The notes beneath the pieces were generated by a model. That model made no database searches and had not been told where the DNA came from. It was given only the letters and a program-made list of their open reading frames with translations. A stretch of DNA of 64,000 bases from Calliphora vicina (taxonomy: Eukaryota; Arthropoda; Insecta; Diptera; Calliphoridae), in assembly GCF_958450345.1 (NCBI RefSeq), contig NC_088781.1:77761797-77825796 (forward strand). The letters run 5' to 3'. Positions 55,063 to 64,000 of the stretch are shown here, in pieces (positions within the stretch are counted from its first letter, which is position 1; every line of letters begins with the position of its first letter). A program made the translations under genes and the position numbers.

Positions 55063-56072
55063 TGTTACGTTTTAACCTTTTCAAAACGCTGGTTTATTTC
55101 CTTTAAATGAACCGGATACTTTTGATTGCAAATAAAAGCCGTTTAGTAGTTTGAAAATTGTAACAACTCTTTATTTCTTTAAAATGTACAACAACAACAG
55201 AATTAAATAGCCACTCAATGTTTTTTTATACACGTTTATAAATTCTCAGAATTACAGACACAATTTATAATGTACACGAATTTACTTTGAAAACACAACA
55301 CACTTTAAGGCACTTAGATCAGTGATGTTCAAAAATAAAAATGAAGATATTTGGTGAGAGAGCTACCCAGCAAACATAATGTCAAACACTTAAAATAACA
55401 ACAAAATGAAGAAAGTTTAAATTTAGAATTTTTGTCAAATAAAACCAATTTATTAAATGAATATAATTTAAATTTTAAGGAAATGAAAGAATATACATTA
55501 TACGGCCGAAATACTCTCAAATTTTTTATTTATTTTTAACTTTGTTTTTTTGTGTTCAATTGTAATTGAAACGCGTGTGTTTGCTATGCTTCATCCAAAA
55601 ATCAACCAACAACAATGCTTATTGAATTTCTGAAAAAATGAGACATTTATTACGCTCTTTAAAAGAGCGTACCAAATGTGTTTAAATTTTTTAAACAATT
55701 GTTGTATGGGATGAACATCACTGACTTAGATGATGTTTATTCGAAAAGCGTCTCTGATAAACTCACTCACGATTGCAACCTCTGCCACTATTTATAACAC
55801 TACATTACCATCTAGAAAGCTCTTTAACTGTCAAAGTTCGAATATTCTAGATCATACGCCATCTGTGGTGCACTTTTTACAATGTTCTTTAACTGATTAT
55901 TCGAACTCGAATACAGCGTTGCCAACTTACAATCAAATCAACTGAAAGCTTTTATTTAACAATGCCCACAGATATGTTACAGTTTTACAGCACTGTTACT
56001 TGAAAGCATTATGCTACTTTTAAATCAGCCGTTAAAATCGTTATATTTGAATTCAAGTACAATTTCGTAACA
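55063..56072 (-). repeat. Gypsy-type 5' LTR with nested hAT MITE
   Basis: Without the 404-bp MITE and its duplication the LTR is about 598 bp. TGTTACG...CGTAACA ends. The closeness of the two LTRs where they overlap suggests a fairly recent insertion. Confidence 0.8.
55320..55723. mobile_element. hAT MITE, 404 bp, in the LTR
   Basis: The ends CAGTGATGTTCA (left) and CAGTGATGTTCA (right, read inward) are identical; a perfect 8-bp duplication ACTTAGAT is at 55312-55319 and 55724-55731. It is absent from the other LTR at the matching site (54455-54462). Non-coding. Confidence 0.9.
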
Positions 56073-56879
56073 ATATTATAGCCAAAAAACGAAAAAATCC
56101 CATTTTTCAAGATTTTTTTGGGAATTGCGGGATACTTGATAACAAATTTCAAAATTTGTTTTTATTTTTCCATTTGAAATAGAAAAATCTACATAACTGT
56201 GAAATTTCATTAAAAAATATTCATAAATACAAATTTTATTTCAATTTGAAAAATAAGTATCTATGCAAAATTCATTTTTGGTCATATTTTTCAAAAAAAG
56301 TATTCCATGAATTTTTTAATTGTCAAAAGTTATATACATTTTTGAAAAGCGTACAAAATCCTCTATCCATTGATATATTACATGTCTACCTTGTGTTTTT
56401 TACGTGTCAAATAAATTAGGGAAAGCTTAACAATTCGCTGAGAATTGCTTTTTTATGAATTTCAATGTTAGATGGGGTTAATTAAGAACTTATTGGGCCA
56501 TCTAAAATAGGTTACTATATTTTGATATCGAGTATGCGATTTGAGAATTTTTGCCCTAAAGTTGAATTTTACATAAAAAATAGGCATTTTTTGAATGGAC
56601 CTGATCCCGTCGGTATCAAAAATTATAAATGTTTTTTTCATTTAAAATATTTGGCTTAAAGTTAGCCTTTCAAAAAGTAGAAATTCATTATACATCCTCT
56701 TAGAAATTTTTTAGATAACTTAAAAAGAATAAAAGTACTTTTTTCCCAAAAAAATTGCGAAAAATCGCCTTTTTTAATTTTTTTAAATTCAAATGCATGT
56801 AACTTTGGACTCAGCCATGAGTTTTGAACACTTCTTTCTTTATTTGATATATAGGTCTATTGTTAATCCTATAAAGGAA

Positions 56880-57241
56880 CAAGTAAGAGTGCTATATTCG
56901 GCTGTGCCGAATTTTATATACCCTTCACCATCGTGTAGATGTGTATGTTAAGAGTATTTAATTATTTACGTAGAGAAAGAAGATTTTAGTTCGAACGTCC
57001 CAGCCTCACACTTACCCACCCTTACCCGACCGAGAAGGGCTCGTCCCCATATCGTAGGGACACGTACATACTGCAGTCCGGACTGTAGCGGAATGATGTA
57101 TATTAGAGTTGAACAGCTCTGAACTAAAACGCAGTTTTTAAGTGATTGAGTTAAAAAGTTAGTTTGTTTTGTAATTTTTATAGTTGTAGTACAAGCTTTT
57201 AATGGAATCACTAAAAAAGATAATTTTTGTTCAGAGCGTTA
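56880..57241. other. Dispersed repeat piece and unassigned sequence
   Basis: 56887-56936 (AGAGTGCTATATTCGGCTGT and ATACCCTTCACCATCG) looks like a common fly dispersed repeat with an imperfect GGCTGTGCC palindrome. The rest is unassigned; the 81-codon minus-strand frame at 56966-57211 has no recognisable domain. Confidence 0.4.
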
Positions 57242-57394
57242 GACCCCTTTCACACTAGGCAATTTAGTTGCGCAAGTTCCTTGTATTTGTAGATGCCAGA
57301 GGTAATGTCGGGTTAAGGAGAAGAAAATTTTACATGCTGTTTTGTTGTTGGGAAAGAGACTTGCGCAACTAAATTACCTAGTGTGAAAGTGGTC
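57242..57394. mobile_element. PIF/Harbinger-type MITE, 153 bp
   Basis: The ends of about 36 bp are inverted: GACCCCTTTCACACTAGGCA and its counterpart TGCCTAGTGTGAAAG-like sequence at 57370-57394. TTA lies on both flanks (57239-57241 and 57395-57397), the 3-bp duplication of this superfamily. Both arms include TTAGTTGCGCAAGT. Confidence 0.75.
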
Positions 57395-57397
57395 TTA

Positions 57398-57880
57398 CAG
57401 TCGCTCATTTTCTGCAAAAACGTCATAATTCAAAAAACCCAAATTTCAATTTAATGCCTCATTGCATAGTAAATTAGTTGTTGTAATAACTGACAAAGTC
57501 TTGTGAACTAGTTTCTAAAATTACATGCAGGATTGCCATATAAGCACTTTGTTCTAATTTCATAACTTATTGTCTATTACTTGCAATAACGTACTATTTT
57601 AGTTATGCGTTGCCGTTTTTGTGTTGATATTAACGTTTTAACCAGATGTTATCTCACCTAATTGGACCATAATTTTATTTTCCTTAAAAAATTAAAAAAA
57701 TATATATATTGGTTTAAAAACTAAAAATGCGATTCCTGAAAAATTAAATTTTTTGGGTTATGACGTTGCAGTAAATGATATGTTTAATATGTATATTAGG
57801 TTGGCCCTTATTTTGTATTTTTGTCAATTTCGATGCTCCCAAAGCCTAAAGTTCTTCGTCTTCTAAAAAACAAATGCTGA
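57398..57880. other. No gene seen; probable Helentron 3' flank
   Basis: AT-rich. ATTAGGTTGGCCC at about 57797 resembles a mariner-type end but has no partner. The Helentron 3' terminus may lie in this stretch but could not be fixed. Confidence 0.35.
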
Positions 57881-58400
57881 ACATTTGAGCAAAAATCGGT
57901 ATTGCAAAAAATCCAGCGATCGTCACTATCGATACATATTTTGTCAAAGCGCCAATATAAGTCCAACTTATATACTTTTCAATACATGTTTCCGAAGTTT
58001 TCCAGCAACTAATTTCTTTGTTTATTGAATTTGTAGAAGTATTCCGTCAGGATTGCTGTGTATTGTGCGGTAAATTTTTGTTATGGTGTTTGCAGAGCTC
58101 CTTATAAATTATATTGCATTTTATGTCAAATTTCAATGTATAAATTTAAAATATTTGATCCGCAATTTCTCCCGAACAAATTCCGAGATCACCAAATGAC
58201 AAAAAAGAAATCCGTATTCCAAAAAATCCAACGATTGTATCTATCGATACATAATTTGTCACAGCTGCAATATAAGTTTCACTTATATACTTATCAATCC
58301 ATGTTTCCAAAGTTTTGCTATTTTCTTTTTTATTCGATTCCTAGAAGTATTCCGTCATGATAGCTGTGTATAGTGGGATAAATCTTTGCTATGCTGTTAT
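57881..58400 (-). repeat. Direct duplication of the Helentron 3' end
   Basis: About 200 bp at 57885-58085 repeat 58196-58400 (offset about 311) with moderate divergence, including the last codons of the Helentron frame. The outer copy still translates KIYRTIHSNPDGILLQIQ with a stop in the same place, against KIYPTIHSYHDGILLGIE in the main frame. Confidence 0.75.
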
Positions 58401-61400
58401 TTGCATCCATAGTTGAAAATAACCAGTCTATATGTGTTCCGTGCTTTGTAGTTTCAATAACTTTATCAAAAATTGAAAAATATCCTTCGTCATTCAAAAA
58501 ATGTTCGGCTTCGATTTCCTCCGTTTTACGACATATGTTGAAATCTCCAATTATATAAACTTTTTCGGTTGTATTGCCAATGCGATTCCTCAGTTTATAT
58601 ATTGCCTGTCGTATTAGCGTGATAAATTCGATTTGAGGAAAACCTGGAGTTTTGTAAAGTACAATATAAAAAATTTCCTGGAACCGAAAAATTATATATT
58701 GCAAAGCTTTACCATTGATGCAGTGTTCTTCCTCGAACAAATATTCGGCATCTTCTATTTTATTGTTCCCGATGTACACTATTACTCCTTTTTTATGTCG
58801 TTGTCTTAGTTCTCCTTGAGCTATATTATTGCAATGAAGTCGGCTCAGCACAGTGAAGTTTGTCAGCATGTTATCTTCTTCGGGAAAACTCCAAGTTTCA
58901 ACAAAACAAATAATGTTAGCACGCATTATTGTGGGATCTGTAGAAATGTCTTCGTGATGTGCTTGAAGACTTTGTATGTTTTGATAATATAATTTTCTTA
59001 ACCCGTTGTTGCTCATAAAATCAAAGTTTGTACGTACTCTTTCTGAACGCAAACGTTCGAGTTCTATTTTGACAGGATCCGAAGTCTTAAGAGGCCTAGG
59101 AGGATTAAAGTTTCCAATTATATGAAGTCCAGATGCACATGTTGCTCTACTACAAGCCACGTACAAAGCTGATCTATTCATTCTATTGTGGGTATGAACA
59201 ACTACTTTAGAGTATGTAGCACCTTGGCTTTTGTGGATAGTTATGCCTTCTGCTATAACTAATGGGAACTGAGTCCTCTCAATTGTTATATTATCATTAC
59301 TTTTAAATTGAAAAGTCCTTACACATTTTTCTACTGGAGTCCAAGTTAACTCAGTTACATGAGGTTTTTGTCGCCGAGCTTCAACACCAACATTTTCTTC
59401 TGAAAATAAAACCCAAATAGTTGTTGGATTTCCTGTTTGAATATTTATTTCTACATCCATCAGAACTCCAGCTGCTCCATTTACAAGACCATCGCTTGTA
59501 TTAATGTTAACTGTCATCATATATTTAGCAGTTGATTTTAGTTTCAGCTCTCCACAAAGTCCTTGTGTTTCTGAAGTTTTCATTTTTGAAACCATGTTTA
59601 AAATTCTGTTTCTTTGTTCGATTGGTAAAGTATCAGACTTTATAAAGTCAAAGGATTTTGATGAATATTCATTTGTGCAAATTTGTTGCAATCTTAATAA
59701 ATTGTAATGTTCGGCTTCTGCATTAGACCAAAATAAGTGGATTGCTTCTGATGGCAAAATCGTTGTGTTTTGTACAATTCTCGATTTAATAAGATTTATA
59801 TGTGTCTCATCCATTTCTCCAATAGCCAATGAATTTAAGGCATGAGCAAAACTGCAGTCATCTCGTTGTCTCATTATTTCAGTTAATTCGAAAAATTTAA
59901 AAATACTCCAAAGGCTTTCTCCAGCAATAACTCCATATGGATTCGATGTATTGATGCTAAAAATCCATTTGTCTCCAACTGGCGGTAGTTGCTTCAAGTC
60001 TCCAAATACTAATATTGATATTCCGCCAAACGCAGTAGTACTTTTGAAGATTTGTTTTAATCTGGCATCCAAGTAATTTAACATTCTCGCACCAACCATA
60101 GAAATTTCATCAATAATAAGAACTTTTAAATCCATAAATCTAGCGTAGAGTGAATTTACCACATCGTTGCTAAGGGGACGAATTTCTCCAGAATATTGAT
60201 TTACTGGTAACGAAAACAACGAATGCAACGTCGCTCCACCTATACCGAAAGCAGCTTTTCCAGTTGGCGCGCTCAATAAAACCTTCACTAAATCCGGGTT
60301 GGATCCTGGAACAGAGTTAAAACGTTGTGTTACTGACTGATAGATAGTTTTAATTAGTCTGCTCTTTCCAACCCCTGCACCACCACTTATAAATTCGCAG
60401 AATTTAATGTTGTCCACAACGTTTCTTAATAAATGGTGCAAATATTCGCGTTGTTTAACATTTAATGTTCTTACAGATGCCAATAAATCATTCCTGTTTA
60501 TTAATGGGGGTAATCTGATTATTCGTATATCAGTAGTGTTTTCATCATCATCATTTCTTCGATTGCCGCCGGTAATATTTAATATGTTAATATTTTCATC
60601 TACACCAGGAACTGCCAATGCTCTGAATTCATCGTCAAGAATTTGAGTTGTAGCTAAATTATCCCCTAGCATGTCTTCGTTTGCTTCTTGATGGAATCGT
60701 TGAAGAATTTCATCCAATTCACCTTCCTTAAGCCTTTCGAATAATATCCTATTACTTTCAATAATATTCTTGTGAGTACTGCATGTTTGCTCATTGTTAT
60801 TATTTAATACCTCGATCTGTTCGTCGCGCCATGGCAAATAGAGCATAATAAGGTTGCGAAAATATTCTTCTCTTGTTATTTCGACGCTAAATTTCGGAAA
60901 TCTAATGATGGCTGCATTTCTTCTCTTATATATATATCCAGAATTGTTCTTTAATTGAAGTGGAATTCCTACTTCATTAATATTAATGTCTTCTTCCTGG
61001 TAGTCATCTTCTTCTTCTTGAAACCGTGTGTTTCTACGTAGTTTCTTTGAATACGTATAATAAGCTGCAAAGTATGCTAAACAAACATCATTTATTATAT
61101 CTGGACGTTGAATGTAATGGTCCAAGATGTTATTTTGAAAAACATTTGTTGAATCTTCTGGCAAATCTTGAAGTTCTGATCTAGGTTTCAAAATTCGAAC
61201 CCGTTTTTCTGGTGGTAATGTATTTACGAAGACTTCAGCATTGCTACATTGGGAGAGATGCATTCCAAGGATGTTATATGAAGCTTCTTGTGCGGAAACT
61301 TCCGAAGCTGAAATGAATTTATTTCCGATGTGTTGGAGTCTCTGCTTAACGCTAAAATTTCCCGTCCGTATTTCGTTCATTGTTTCCTGAAGTAATCTTG

Positions 61401-64000
61401 ATACTCCTCTATTAGATTTATTTATGTAGTTTACAATATACGATACACATGCGTATGCATCTAATACATATTGTATGTCCATATTTGCTCTTTGCATTGA
61501 AAGTATTTTTGCATTGAATGCATTAATGCATCTATCTTTGAAGGCTCTCTTTAAAAATACTCGGGGCTTTTTTAAGGAAGATCTTAAGGCAAAAATGTAA
61601 TCCTCATATGTTAAATTTATCCTTTCATCTGCCAAAAAAGTTTGAAATGTAGAAAATATATTAACGTCCTCATCAGATAAATTGGCATTTAAAGCGTTAT
61701 GAATTTTTTCATAGTTCCTTTGATGTTTTTCTAACAAATTTTTATCGATGTCATCCGGAAGTGGGACAAGAATTTCTGTATTTGGTAAAGGGGGATAAGG
61801 TATATGAAATCTGCATATCTTTTGTCCACGAATTTCTCTTTGGCATGTCCTATTGTGGTTATGTCTTTGATAAGAAACATAATTTGCCAATTCCATTATT
61901 GTTGAATCCGTCGTTATAAACGCATCAATAAAACTGACTACTTCTGGAAAAGTAGTCTGATCATTTATATTAAATATAGGCGCATTATCCATCCAATATA
62001 TGCCGTGAACATGCGGCGATCCTCTTTGTTGAAATTCTATTCTCCAATAGAATTTAATTACTTTATGCTGATCAAATATACCTCCAGCAGCTTTAAAATG
62101 CTTGAAAAGATGTCGTATCCTCTGATCAAAGTAACGTGAACACGTTATTGGGTCCGTTCTTATTAAATTATATTTTTCCAGGGTAGTCAGACTCATCGCT
62201 TCTTCTTCCGTAATAATTCTATTTTGAATAACTTTCGCTAAAATTACTAGTAGTTCAGGCCACTGTGACTCTGCTGCCGACAAAGTAATGAAAAAAGTTG
62301 GTAAACCAAATTGGCGTATCATCGCTAAAACTTTTTTCTTCTCTCCTTCCCAGTGTGCTGGGGAAGACCGAATGCCTTTTAAGATATGATATCCTTCGTC
62401 ATGTTGTACTAGGTTTTGTATAAAATTCTCATCTAACATATTTCCAGCAGTATGTCGGTTAGATCCCACCTTTTTCCGCAGACATGTTGATATACTATTC
62501 TTTATTCGTGATAATTCCAACTTTTTATATGAATATAAAATTTTGTCTACTCGTGCACATCTTCTGTCGTACCGTCTTGCTTCAGATTTAATAATTTTTC
62601 CGACTGTAGCTGTACATGTCCTCTTAACACCACAGTATATAGTTGGATATGATAATTCTTCCGAATCTTCATCAAAAAGCATATCTAATGGTCTTTGTCC
62701 TTCTCCTGGGGCAATGCAAATTCGTTGTAATGGGATGTTTTCTACGGGAATATTTTCCAAGAGGGTTTCCTGAGGATTAGCTTCTTCTGGAACGTTTACA
62801 TCTGTATCATCAGTAATTAATCTTTCAACTATAGTCCGATCTTCCATATTAGATATAAACGGTATTTCATCGTTTTGACCTACGGTATCCAACCAATCAT
62901 CGGAAATAGTTATATTGTGTTTCCTATATAAATCCGTATTCACCAAGTATTGAACTGCTCCTATTATTATCCTTGGTCTTATAGTCTCAGTCATAAAGCT
63001 GTGATTATACTCTAATCTCCTTTTAAGATGAACTTGAATGACTTCTGTTTGGTCAAATCTTCGTGGAAGAACATTAACAGTCTTATCTAGCTGAATTGGC
63101 ACATTTACAACTGCTCCTCTAATAGCGCATTGGCGATTATATCCCAATGATACTATTCGCATGAAAGGTATTCTCGGCGCCACAAATCGTTCTTCTAAAG
63201 ATGTCAAGTCCTTTAATTCATTGGGTATTTCAGGGAAATGTAATCCATTAATTAAGCAAATGGTGGGAATTTTTCCTCCTTTAACAATTTTGCAACATGT
63301 ACTGCAAAACTTATAAATATTCTCATCAGAAGGGAAAATATCTGCTAAAAAGAAAGCGTGATGTAAATGCTCAAAGTTATTTCTGCACAATTTCTTTATC
63401 TGGTTGGGGAACCAAAGACCACCGCAACAAACACAAACTTCTGTAGGTCCATTCTTAATGTTTAAATTAAATTGCTGAAGCATTCTGCATGAATGTCTCT
63501 GTGAATCCGCTTCTAAGCGTTGAACTCTTGATTCCGGGGAAAGTGCTTGCCTGTTATTTATATTCCTCTCAGCTTGCCTGGTGTTTTCATTAATTCGATT
63601 AATGGGATTCATTCGATGTAATCGAATGCGACCATTTTGCATATTATGTAAATCCTCTGTTTGGATTCTTGCAGTACCTCTTGATTCCCGACGTAATATT
63701 GTATTAGATTGTTGCTCAAGAGAAAGGGGATCTGAACGTCTAAGTGAATGTGCGATAGCATCCCGTTCACGCTCTGTTTCTCGATTCTCCGGAATTTGCC
63801 GCCAATGTGAGTGTTCCGCAGTATTTCGTACTTGCTCAGCTGTTCGATTTAGAGGATCAGAACGTCTAGAAGAATGTGCTAAGGCGTCCCGTTCTCGTTC
63901 TAATTCCCTCAATTCTGGTATTTCGCGCCGTCTTATATGTTCCTCGGTGTTGCGTGCTTGCTCAGCAGCATTGATTAGAGGATCTGAACGTCTAGAAGAA
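58330..64000 (-). CDS. Helentron (Helitron2-type) Rep-helicase-endonuclease, 5' end beyond window
   Basis: Open without a stop for 1,890 codons from the window edge to TAA at 58330-58332. The start lies outside; residue numbers here count from a TTG at 63912. Order: charged 42-residue repeats; a Cys-rich region (CVCCGGLW, FCSTCCKIV; about 160-215); Rep HUH motif FQQRGSPHVHG (about 628) and the tyrosine motif SYIVNYINKS (about 824); SF1 helicase with Walker A GGAGVGKS (about 1176), Walker B LIIDEIS (about 1265), GDLKQLPPVG (about 1305) and ITIHKSQGATY (about 1560); C-terminal EEP endonuclease from YYQNIQSL (about 1640) with CFVETW, IIGDFNI, HIDWLF and SYHDG. This is rolling-circle transposition machinery; the fused endonuclease is the mark of Helentrons. 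Confidence 0.9.
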   Translation of the reverse strand, partial: SSRRSDPLINAAEQARNTEEHIRRREIPELRELERERDALAHSSRRSDPLNRTAEQVRNTAEHSHWRQIPENRETERERDAIAHSLRRSDPLSLEQQSNTILRRESRGTARIQTEDLHNMQNGRIRLHRMNPINRINENTRQAERNINNRQALSPESRVQRLEADSQRHSCRMLQQFNLNIKNGPTEVCVCCGGLWFPNQIKKLCRNNFEHLHHAFFLADIFPSDENIYKFCSTCCKIVKGGKIPTICLINGLHFPEIPNELKDLTSLEERFVAPRIPFMRIVSLGYNRQCAIRGAVVNVPIQLDKTVNVLPRRFDQTEVIQVHLKRRLEYNHSFMTETIRPRIIIGAVQYLVNTDLYRKHNITISDDWLDTVGQNDEIPFISNMEDRTIVERLITDDTDVNVPEEANPQETLLENIPVENIPLQRICIAPGEGQRPLDMLFDEDSEELSYPTIYCGVKRTCTATVGKIIKSEARRYDRRCARVDKILYSYKKLELSRIKNSISTCLRKKVGSNRHTAGNMLDENFIQNLVQHDEGYHILKGIRSSPAHWEGEKKKVLAMIRQFGLPTFFITLSAAESQWPELLVILAKVIQNRIITEEEAMSLTTLEKYNLIRTDPITCSRYFDQRIRHLFKHFKAAGGIFDQHKVIKFYWRIEFQQRGSPHVHGIYWMDNAPIFNINDQTTFPEVVSFIDAFITTDSTIMELANYVSYQRHNHNRTCQREIRGQKICRFHIPYPPLPNTEILVPLPDDIDKNLLEKHQRNYEKIHNALNANLSDEDVNIFSTFQTFLADERINLTYEDYIFALRSSLKKPRVFLKRAFKDRCINAFNAKILSMQRANMDIQYVLDAYACVSYIVNYINKSNRGVSRLLQETMNEIRTGNFSVKQRLQHIGNKFISASEVSAQEASYNILGMHLSQCSNAEVFVNTLPPEKRVRILKPRSELQDLPEDSTNVFQNNILDHYIQRPDIINDVCLAYFAAYYTYSKKLRRNTRFQEEEDDYQEEDININEVGIPLQLKNNSGYIYKRRNAAIIRFPKFSVEITREEYFRNLIMLYLPWRDEQIEVLNNNNEQTCSTHKNIIESNRILFERLKEGELDEILQRFHQEANEDMLGDNLATTQILDDEFRALAVPGVDENINILNITGGNRRNDDDENTTDIRIIRLPPLINRNDLLASVRTLNVKQREYLHHLLRNVVDNIKFCEFISGGAGVGKSRLIKTIYQSVTQRFNSVPGSNPDLVKVLLSAPTGKAAFGIGGATLHSLFSLPVNQYSGEIRPLSNDVVNSLYARFMDLKVLIIDEISMVGARMLNYLDARLKQIFKSTTAFGGISILVFGDLKQLPPVGDKWIFSINTSNPYGVIAGESLWSIFKFFELTEIMRQRDDCSFAHALNSLAIGEMDETHINLIKSRIVQNTTILPSEAIHLFWSNAEAEHYNLLRLQQICTNEYSSKSFDFIKSDTLPIEQRNRILNMVSKMKTSETQGLCGELKLKSTAKYMMTVNINTSDGLVNGAAGVLMDVEINIQTGNPTTIWVLFSEENVGVEARRQKPHVTELTWTPVEKCVRTFQFKSNDNITIERTQFPLVIAEGITIHKSQGATYSKVVVHTHNRMNRSALYVACSRATCASGLHIIGNFNPPRPLKTSDPVKIELERLRSERVRTNFDFMSNNGLRKLYYQNIQSLQAHHEDISTDPTIMRANIICFVETWSFPEEDNMLTNFTVLSRLHCNNIAQGELRQRHKKGVIVYIGNNKIEDAEYLFEEEHCINGKALQYIIFRFQEIFYIVLYKTPGFPQIEFITLIRQAIYKLRNRIGNTTEKVYIIGDFNICRKTEEIEAEHFLNDEGYFSIFDKVIETTKHGTHIDWLFSTMDANNSIAKIYPTIHSYHDGILLGIE
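63735..64000 (-). repeat. In-frame 126-bp tandem repeats at the Helentron N-terminus
   Basis: At least two full units and the start of a third encode a 42-residue motif: (S)RRSDPL, AEQ(A/V)RNT, then ERERDA(L/I)AH. The array runs off the right edge. Units differ by substitutions at the protein level. Confidence 0.85.

Larger units (their letters stand above)
54201..56072 (-). mobile_element. Gypsy-type LTR element with SAP-domain gag, internally deleted
   Basis: It starts TGTTACGTTTTAACC, ends TTTCGTAACA and is flanked by ATAT on both sides (54197-54200 and 56073-56076). On the minus strand: 5' LTR (55063-56072, carrying a hAT MITE), a primer-binding-like TGGTGTCAGAAGTGGG two bases inside (reverse of 55045-55060; resembles a tRNA-Leu 3' end), gag start, then a deletion straight into the 3' LTR (54201-54586). 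ATCTGTGG occurs at both edges of the deletion, suggesting microhomology. Confidence 0.8.
53545..56884. mobile_element. Non-autonomous relative of the Transib-like element, nested twice
   Basis: It begins CACAGTGG after CGACG (53540-53544). The left arm (to about 54150) is inverted to about 56600-56884, and the inner right part (56090-56400) matches 38860-39200 of the larger element (AATCCCATTTTT, ATTAAAAAATATTCATAAA, ACATGTCTACCTT). The right terminus is missing: similarity stops at 56884. A Gypsy-type element lies inside it at 54201-56072. Confidence 0.65.

Noticed and set aside
56966..57211. 81-codon minus-strand frame with a GC-richer patch
   Set aside because: No recognisable domain or signal peptide; lies in unassigned repeat-like DNA.
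57790..57830. TTAGGTTGGCCC as a mariner terminal repeat
   Set aside because: Resembles the start of some mariner ends, but no inverted partner or TA-flanked right end was found nearby.
59504..60646. Plus-strand frames opposite the Helentron gene
   Set aside because: Shadows of the long minus-strand coding sequence.
1..64000. tRNA or rRNA genes
   Set aside because: No cloverleaf with conserved TTC-loop context and no rRNA-like GC-rich segment was seen on either strand; a covariance-model scan would settle it.

Overview
The window is AT-rich eukaryotic DNA, best read as repeat-dense (heterochromatin-like or intergenic) sequence from a fly, probably a schizophoran and perhaps a calyptrate. The grounds are Jockey- and LOA-clade LINEs, BEL/Pao and Gypsy LTR elements, hAT, Tc1/mariner, PIF/Harbinger and Transib-like DNA transposons, a Helentron, and short dispersed repeats that I associate with muscoid flies. 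There is no operon structure, tRNA, rRNA or CRISPR array. No complete host gene is visible. The only host-like candidates are one short exon with a signal peptide (4064-4264, minus) and a small exon-like ORF split by a BEL element at 13258/30896.

Layout. 1-3.8 kb: a mariner-type element (20-3817) carrying two hAT insertions, each with a perfect 8-bp target duplication. 3.8-13.2 kb: the candidate exon, a 0.5-kb MITE, palindromic repeats, a satellite-like tandem array split by a hAT with transposase remnants, another hAT remnant, a dispersed repeat and a perfect 34-bp-arm hairpin. 13.26-30.9 kb: one BEL/Pao element on the minus strand with both LTRs and a 5-bp duplication (TGAAG). It has lost part of its pol and is filled by a 12.8-kb block of Jockey-like LINEs in both orientations plus DNA-transposon debris; a second hAT MITE sits in its gag/pol region. 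31.5-34.0 kb: a Jockey-like LINE whose ORF1 is fused by deletion to its reverse transcriptase. 34.3-42.5 kb: a RAG1/Transib-like transposon with arms over 1.1 kb, interrupted in its left arm by a Jockey fragment that itself carries a 2.7-kb insertion. 43.1-48.2 kb: an LOA-clade LINE (ORF1, endonuclease, RT, RNase H) split by a 1.4-kb TIR element. 48.2-51.2 kb: duplications, hairpins and a hAT copy with a mariner MITE inside. 51.2-53.5 kb: a Gypsy element with gag, protease and a piece of RNase H. 53.5-56.9 kb: a non-autonomous relative of the Transib-like element, split by a Gypsy-type element with a SAP-domain gag, which is split in turn by a hAT MITE. 57.2 kb: a PIF/Harbinger-type MITE. 58.3-64.0 kb: a Helentron (Helitron2-type) gene, open over at least 1,890 codons and running off the right edge.

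The most notable items are (1) the uninterrupted Helentron Rep-helicase-endonuclease gene, (2) the RAG1/Transib-like element, where CACAGTG starts two family members and the catalytic and zinc-binding residue pattern is recognisable, and (3) the nesting hierarchy, which gives a readable relative order of insertions. Almost everything else is decayed.
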